Source of the DNA: Paenibacillus sp. FSL R5-0912
Lineage (GTDB): Bacteria > Bacillota > Bacilli > Paenibacillales > Paenibacillaceae
Length of the DNA stretch: 64,000 bases
Reading direction: 5' to 3'
Assembly (NCBI RefSeq): GCF_000758605.1
Contig: NZ_CP009282.1
Coordinates: forward strand, 4,836,001 to 4,900,000
How positions within the stretch are numbered: position 1 is the stretch's first letter; each line of letters starts with the position of its first letter. Below the pieces are notes generated by a model. That model had not been told where the DNA came from, did not search any database, and was given only the letters and a program-made list of their open reading frames with translations. This document shows, in pieces, positions 59,554 to 64,000 of the stretch. The translations under genes were made by a program, and so were the position numbers.

Positions 59554-61065
59554 TTAATGCTGTGCAGCGAGACGCATAACTTCGGTTTCCGTAGCTTGCT
59601 CGCCTTCTAATATTCCTGTAAGCCGTCCTTCCGACATCACCATTACACGGTCAGACATGCCCAGCAGCTCAGGCATTTCCGAAGAAATCATGATAATGCT
59701 CTTACCCTGCTTCGCCAGATCAGCAATAATCGTATAGATTTCAAATTTGGCACCAACGTCGATACCTCGGGTCGGCTCATCCAGCAGCAGGACTTCAGGC
59801 TCTGTAAGCAGCCATCTAGCCAGCAGCACCTTTTGCTGATTTCCGCCGGAAAGATTCATAATTTGTGTTTTGGTTGTTGGTGTTTTGGTACGCAGCTTCT
59901 CGATCATTTTATCGACTTCTTCTTTCTTCTTTTTGCCGTTAAGCAGGAAGTAAGGCGTCTTATAATGGTCAAGGTTGGCGATTGCCCCGTTTTCATGCAC
60001 GGACAATACCGGGAAGATACCGGTTACACGGCGTTCCTCTGTCAACAGGGCCAGGCCATGCTTCTTGGCATCCTGCGGCGAATTGATCTTCACCTTCTTG
60101 CCTTCAATGGAGATGGAGCCGGATTTAATGGCGCGGAGACCGAATAAGGCTTCGATAACCTCTGTTCTCTGCGCACCCACGAGACCGCCAACACCGAGAA
60201 TTTCACCACGTCTCAGCTCAAAGGATACATCTTTGAATGATCTTGGCTCCGGTGAGGTCAATCCTTCCACCTTCATGTAGACTTCGCCCGGAACATTTGT
60301 GCGTTCAGGGAATCGGTTAGTAAGGTCACGGCCGACCATTTTGGAGATAATCAGATCTGTGGTAAGCTCGGCCGAAGGCCAGGTGCCGATCTTTTTACCG
60401 TCACGCATGATGGTTACTTCATCAGAAATCTCCAGAATTTCTTCCATCTTGTGAGATATATAGATAATAGCTACGCCTCTTTTTTGCAGATCCCGGATAA
60501 TCCGGAACAAATGCTCAACTTCTACACTAGTTAAGGAAGAGGTTGGTTCATCCATGACAATGACGCGTGAATGAAAAGAGACAGCCTTCGCGATTTCAAT
60601 GGATTGGACCTTGGATACGGACAGCTTGCCCACCAAAGTTTCGGGATTCAGATCGATATCCAGATCTTTAAATAAATTTTCCGTGTCCGTGAACATTTTT
60701 TTGTGGTCAATGAACTGAATCGGCCCGATGCCCTTGGTCGGAAAACGTCCTAGCCAGATGTTCTCCATGACGCTGCGGAAAGGTACCGGGTGCAGCTCCT
60801 GGTGAATCATCGAAATTCCGTGCTTAAGTGCATCGTTGGAGTTAGAGATGGTGGCCTTTTGGCCATCCAGGAAGATCTCACCGGCATCCGGTGAATAGAT
60901 TCCAAAGAGACATTTCATCAGTGTCGATTTGCCTGCACCGTTCTCGCCCATAAGTGCATGAACCGAACCCGGTCTTACCTTTATGCTGACTCCGTCCAGC
61001 GCCTTAACGCCGGGAAATTCTTTAGTAATGCCGTTCATTTCCAGCAAAAACTCAGCATTTGCCAT
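59554..61065 (-). CDS. mglA: Galactose/methylgalactoside-type ABC ATPase (two domains)
   Basis: A 503-residue tandem ABC ATPase. N-terminal domain: Walker A MGENGAGKSTL, signature LSVSKVQSIEIAKAVS, Walker B VIVMDEPTSSLT. C-terminal domain: degenerate Walker A GGLVGAQRTEV, signature LSGGNQQKVLLARWL, Walker B LLLDEPTRGIDVG. This asymmetry is the norm in MglA/RbsA. The ATG at 61065 is preceded by AGGGGGCG; a much longer open frame upstream has no good site. It lies 52 nt ahead of the permease and about 150 nt behind the binding-protein gene. Confidence 0.92.
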   Translation of the reverse strand: MANAEFLLEMNGITKEFPGVKALDGVSIKVRPGSVHALMGENGAGKSTLMKCLFGIYSPDAGEIFLDGQKATISNSNDALKHGISMIHQELHPVPFRSVMENIWLGRFPTKGIGPIQFIDHKKMFTDTENLFKDLDIDLNPETLVGKLSVSKVQSIEIAKAVSFHSRVIVMDEPTSSLTSVEVEHLFRIIRDLQKRGVAIIYISHKMEEILEISDEVTIMRDGKKIGTWPSAELTTDLIISKMVGRDLTNRFPERTNVPGEVYMKVEGLTSPEPRSFKDVSFELRRGEILGVGGLVGAQRTEVIEALFGLRAIKSGSISIEGKKVKINSPQDAKKHGLALLTEERRVTGIFPVLSVHENGAIANLDHYKTPYFLLNGKKKKEEVDKMIEKLRTKTPTTKTQIMNLSGGNQQKVLLARWLLTEPEVLLLDEPTRGIDVGAKFEIYTIIADLAKQGKSIIMISSEMPELLGMSDRVMVMSEGRLTGILEGEQATETEVMRLAAQH

Positions 61066-61216
61066 GTTGTTACGCCCCCTACGCTTTTTTTCTTTTTCCA
61101 TGAGAGGCACAGCGGTTCCATCCTGTTCCCTACCCGAAAGGAATTCCGGAGAGCGGGTGACCACTCTCCGGGATTTTTGTTTATGAAGCTTATCTGTATC
61201 TGGAGCAATCTAACGA

Positions 61217-62296
61217 TTATTGAGCGTCAGCTACATTGTCTTTAGTGATCTTTTTGTAGGAGATCCATACGTATTGGTTGTCAGTGATGTCGAAGCCTAC
61301 GGTTTCTTTGGTAGGTGTTTCGCCTTTAGCCAGCAGGGACGCCAGGACGATTGCCGCTTTACCCTGATTGTTAGCGTCGTTCAGTACAGTACCGAGCATA
61401 GTGCCGTCTTGCAGCGCTTGAACCGCTGGAGCAGTTGCATCAACGCCTACTACCGGCATGTATTTGTCGCCAGTGAAGTATCCTTGAGCTTTCAGAGCTT
61501 CAATTGCACCGAGAGCCATGTCATCGTTGTTGGCAAGAACGGCTTCAATCTTGTCGCCGTGGGAGCCGAGGAAGGCTGCCATTTTTTCCTGTCCTTTTAC
61601 GCGATCCCACATTGCAGTATCTTCAGCCAATTTCTCAACCTTGATGCCGGCATCTTCGATAGCCTGGATGGAGTAGGTGGTACGCAGCTCAGCATCCTGG
61701 TGTCCCGGTTCGCCTTTGAGCATTACGTATTGCAGCACGCCGTCGCCGTTCTTGTCAGCTTCAGGGTGAGCCTTCCAGTAGTCAACAATCAGCTGGCCGG
61801 ACATCGTACCGGACTCTTCTGCTTTTGCGCCTACATAATAAACTTTATCCCATTTCTTCATATCTTCAGGAAGCGGTTCGCGGTTCAGGAATACAACCGG
61901 AATGTCAGCTGTTTTTGCTTTGTCGATGATAACACCTGCAGCTGTGCGGTCAACCGGGTTGATCAGCATGCCGTCATATTTTTTGGTGACGAACAAATCC
62001 ACCTTGTCATTTTGTGTAGGCTGGGAGTTCTGGCTGTCTACAATATCTACAGTGGCGATGCCTTTGGCAGCAGTATCAATGGCGTTTCGGACACCCGTCA
62101 TGAAAGTATCATCAAATTTGTAGATCGCTACGCCAACCTTTGGAGTTTCAGCAGCTGAACCAGAGTTTGCAGTTGCAGGAGCGTTGCCTGTGTTAGCTTT
62201 GTTACCAGTGTCAGCAGCGTTATTGTTGCCGCCGCAGCCTGCAAGAGCAGCACCCAGCAAAGCACTAGCAAGTAAAACGGAAGTGATTTTTTTCAT
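61217..62296 (-). CDS. mglB: Galactose/glucose-type substrate-binding lipoprotein
   Basis: A 359-residue lipoprotein of the periplasmic-binding-protein type I family. The signal peptide ends in a lipobox (ALAGC), with an Asn/Ala/Thr-rich linker. The ligand domain contains VGVAIYKFDDTFMTGVRNAI, LINPVDRTAAGVIIDKAK, PVVFLNREP and ANNDDMALGAIEALKAQG, as in MglB (galactose/glucose). It ends with the Thr/Val-rich ITDNQYVWISYKKI. Start ATG 62296 follows AGGAGG at ten nt; a TTG six bases upstream is nearer to the site. A CcpA-like site lies about 77-92 nt upstream. Confidence 0.92.
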   Translation of the reverse strand: MKKITSVLLASALLGAALAGCGGNNNAADTGNKANTGNAPATANSGSAAETPKVGVAIYKFDDTFMTGVRNAIDTAAKGIATVDIVDSQNSQPTQNDKVDLFVTKKYDGMLINPVDRTAAGVIIDKAKTADIPVVFLNREPLPEDMKKWDKVYYVGAKAEESGTMSGQLIVDYWKAHPEADKNGDGVLQYVMLKGEPGHQDAELRTTYSIQAIEDAGIKVEKLAEDTAMWDRVKGQEKMAAFLGSHGDKIEAVLANNDDMALGAIEALKAQGYFTGDKYMPVVGVDATAPAVQALQDGTMLGTVLNDANNQGKAAIVLASLLAKGETPTKETVGFDITDNQYVWISYKKITKDNVADAQ

Positions 62297-62372
62297 AATC
62301 AATTGACCTCCTGAGGATATTTCTTTTTTGTTATCCCGGTGTGTCCCGGGTACATCCTTATTATGCCCTACA

Positions 62373-62388
62373 TGAAAACGGTTGCGAA
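62373..62388. promoter_or_regulatory. cre-like site upstream of mglB
   Basis: TGAAAACGGTTGCG (on the plus strand), two mismatches from the CcpA consensus. On the minus strand a promoter with TTCGCA, 17 nt, CATAAT can be drawn across it. A TTTTCATGAAAA palindrome lies close by at about 62403-62414. Confidence 0.4.
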
Positions 62389-62443
62389 TATAAAATACTA
62401 CTCATTTTCATGAAAATTCTAATGTCTAAAATCTGATTTACTC

Positions 62444-63466
62444 CTATCTGACAAAAGGGAACAGCAGCTTCTGGTTCTCGGGCCATAGCATATTCTCCAG
62501 ATCAATCAGCTTGGTACCAGTGTCCACCCGCTCTGGAATAGTCACACCTTCAAGCGCTTCTACGGCGTATTTTACGGCTAAATACCCGTTGCTGAAAGGG
62601 TTCTGGATCACGGTCGCCTGCACCGTGCCATCTTGCAGCGATTCCATCATGGAAGGGGAACTGTCAAACGCAACCATCTTTATGTTGCCCATTTTTAAGC
62701 TTTGTATGACTTTGGCTGCTCCCTGGGATGCTATTTCATTCAAGGTGGCAATCCCGCGCAGATTCGGATGCTTCTCCAGCATTTCCCGGGTCAGGGTCTC
62801 GGCCTCCATCGTGCTTGAGGAAGTGTAGGAGATCTGCACCACTTTGACATTCGGATAACGGGCTGCGTAATTGAGGAATCCTTTCTCGCGCTCATCCGCA
62901 TCTCTGGCCCCGTAATCAATGCTGCCTGTAGACCCCGGGCCCGCATTCAAAGAGGAGTTGGTGAAATTGATAATTCCGACTTCGCCATATCCCTGCAAAA
63001 GCTGGATCAGCCTCTCCGCAGATTTCTGTCCCGCTTCATAACCGTTCGACCCTACATAGGCCTGTACCCTGGCTGATCCGACTTCCGCATCAACTGAAAT
63101 CACAGGGATTCTGTAATATGCTGCCTGGTCTACGACCTGAGCCAGTCCCATATAGCTGCTGGCAGCGAGAATAATCACATCCGCCTTCTCTTTAATGGAT
63201 TCCTCCACCATAACCACCTGCTCATCGATATCACTCTCCGAATCCGGCGCTTTGAACGTCAGCTTGACATTGAATTCCTTCGCTGCAGCTTCCGCTCCCA
63301 GCTTCACCGTATTCCAGTAATCCCCTTTATTCATCTTGACGATCAAATGAATATTGCGCGTCTTGTTCGTACTGATGTAAGCAGGTGACGAATTAAAGCA
63401 AGACGACACGGAGATCCAGAGCACCCCGCACAGCAGCAGAGTCAGCCAAAAACGTATGCTTCTCAC
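62444..63466 (-). CDS. Sugar-binding lipoprotein of the LacI/PBP-I type next to the kinase
   Basis: A 340-residue lipoprotein with a signal peptide ending in VSSC. The rest is a PBP-I fold: IHLIVKMNKGDYWNTVKLGAEAAAKEF, ADVIILAASSYMGLAQVV, IPVISVDAEVG and IKMVAFDSSPSMMESLQDGTVQATVIQNPFSNGYLAVKYAVEAL. It starts at GTG, overlapping the kinase stop codon in GTGA. Located between the kinase and the MglBAC genes, it probably senses extracellular sugar for the kinase, as in other BPI-type sensor pairs, or serves the transporter. It is a different protein from MglB (about one-third shorter in its linker). Confidence 0.85.
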   Translation of the reverse strand: MRSIRFWLTLLLCGVLWISVSSCFNSSPAYISTNKTRNIHLIVKMNKGDYWNTVKLGAEAAAKEFNVKLTFKAPDSESDIDEQVVMVEESIKEKADVIILAASSYMGLAQVVDQAAYYRIPVISVDAEVGSARVQAYVGSNGYEAGQKSAERLIQLLQGYGEVGIINFTNSSLNAGPGSTGSIDYGARDADEREKGFLNYAARYPNVKVVQISYTSSSTMEAETLTREMLEKHPNLRGIATLNEIASQGAAKVIQSLKMGNIKMVAFDSSPSMMESLQDGTVQATVIQNPFSNGYLAVKYAVEALEGVTIPERVDTGTKLIDLENMLWPENQKLLFPFVR

Positions 63467-64000
63467 CGGTTTGTCTCCTCCTTCTCCTCTTCCAGTCCTT
63501 CACCGGCCAGGCGGGCCGGGAATGTGATGGTGACGATTGTGCCTTCCTCAATTTCGCTCTGAAAAGCAAGCCCATATTCGCGGCCATAATATAAGCCGAT
63601 CCGTTCATGAACATTCCGTACGCCGACTCCAGACCCGCTTCCGCTTTTAACGCCTCCGCTCAGAATCACGTTCATCGTTTCCATGGACATCCCGAGGCCG
63701 TTGTCACTGACCCTGATGATAATGAGTCCATCCTGAAGCTCAGCGCTGATCGAGATCAGCCCTTCATCCGGCATCATTTCGATCCCATGGTAAAGTGCAT
63801 TCTCAACGATTGGCTGCAGGATCAGCTTAATCGTCTGGTACTGTAATACTTCATCCTGTGCCGTTATTTCGTAACGGAACTTATTTTTGAAACGGAAGCT
63901 CTGAATCACCAGGTAATGGCGGATATGATCCAGCTCCTCCTGGATGGTAATTATATTCTTGCCCTTGCTCAGACTGATCCGGAAAAATTTCGAAAGGGAC
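63463..64000 (-). CDS. YesM-type sensor histidine kinase, partial (cut by right edge)
   Basis: The C-terminal 179 residues of a sensor kinase. The frame runs off the right edge, starting within FFRISLSKGKNIITIQEELD. GHKL ATPase motifs are visible: PIVENALYHGIE, SDNGLGMSM and GSGVGVRNVHERIGLYYG. The His_kinase box and the membrane sensor lie outside the window. It overlaps the binding-lipoprotein gene by four bases, so sensor and binding protein are translationally coupled. A YesN-type regulator probably lies beyond the window. Confidence 0.9.
   Translation of the reverse strand, partial: SLSKFFRISLSKGKNIITIQEELDHIRHYLVIQSFRFKNKFRYEITAQDEVLQYQTIKLILQPIVENALYHGIEMMPDEGLISISAELQDGLIIIRVSDNGLGMSMETMNVILSGGVKSGSGSGVGVRNVHERIGLYYGREYGLAFQSEIEEGTIVTITFPARLAGEGLEEEKEETNR

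Overview
The window looks like chromosomal DNA of a Paenibacillus-type member of the Bacillales. The reasons are the protein families (YesM/YesN two-component pairs beside LplB/LplC sugar permeases, YhbD with two bactofilins, a ykuP/ykuO-like Fur-controlled pair, long CcpA-like sites), frequent GTG and TTG starts behind strong AAGGAGG-type ribosome binding sites, and many hairpin-plus-T-run terminators. This is inference from families, not a database match. Most genes lie on the minus strand.

Layout. 1-4.4 kb: the cysJ-cysI sulfite reductase operon (cysI cut by the left edge), lspA, and a decayed DUF421 gene. 4.4-11.1 kb: an aldo/keto reductase, then a signalling operon of an HPt-REC-GGEEF-REC diguanylate cyclase, a stand-alone receiver and a 1085-residue hybrid kinase. 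11.3-13.1 kb (plus strand): an ACT protein with its UPF0210 partner. 13.1-16.8 kb: an ECF41 sigma factor with its AhpD-like partner and a matching promoter, then a DHA2 efflux pump divergent from a MarR regulator over twin operators. 17-18.7 kb: a DUF1796 protein, YbaK and a broken MFS gene. 18.8-27.5 kb: a complete sugar-uptake operon with two permeases, a binding protein, a YesM/YesN pair and a second binding protein. 27.5-45 kb: mixed accessory and housekeeping genes, including a bactofilin operon, a secreted glycan-active enzyme with FN3 and CBM56, a TerD-vWA fusion, ribosomal L25, acetyltransferases, a Fur-box flavodoxin, glyoxalase-fold proteins, and rRNA methyltransferase-like and RluA-like enzymes. 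45-53.6 kb: parE/parC, an ABC-2 exporter and a GDSL hydrolase. 54-57.4 kb: secreted CAP and WG-repeat proteins. 58.5-64 kb: an MglBAC-type sugar transporter preceded by a second binding protein and a YesM-type kinase cut by the right edge.

The least ordinary signal is a family of intergenic, non-coding, imperfect hairpin repeats with a 135-nt unit. Copies occur at 48.1-48.4, 53.7, 57.5 and 58.1-58.5 kb. Twice, one copy sits inside the loop of an older, diverged copy, so two independent hairpin-in-hairpin nests lie 10 kb apart. No protein-coding gene is inside them. They look like non-autonomous elements that target their own kind. Gene remnants (DUF421, an oligopeptide ABC ATPase, an MFS transporter, an SMP-30 lactonase) also mark several intergenic gaps as decayed former genes.

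The window shows no CRISPR array, tRNA or rRNA gene, transposase or recognisable phage module. Start codons were chosen by ribosome binding sites where several were possible, and all family assignments come from reading motifs, without a search.
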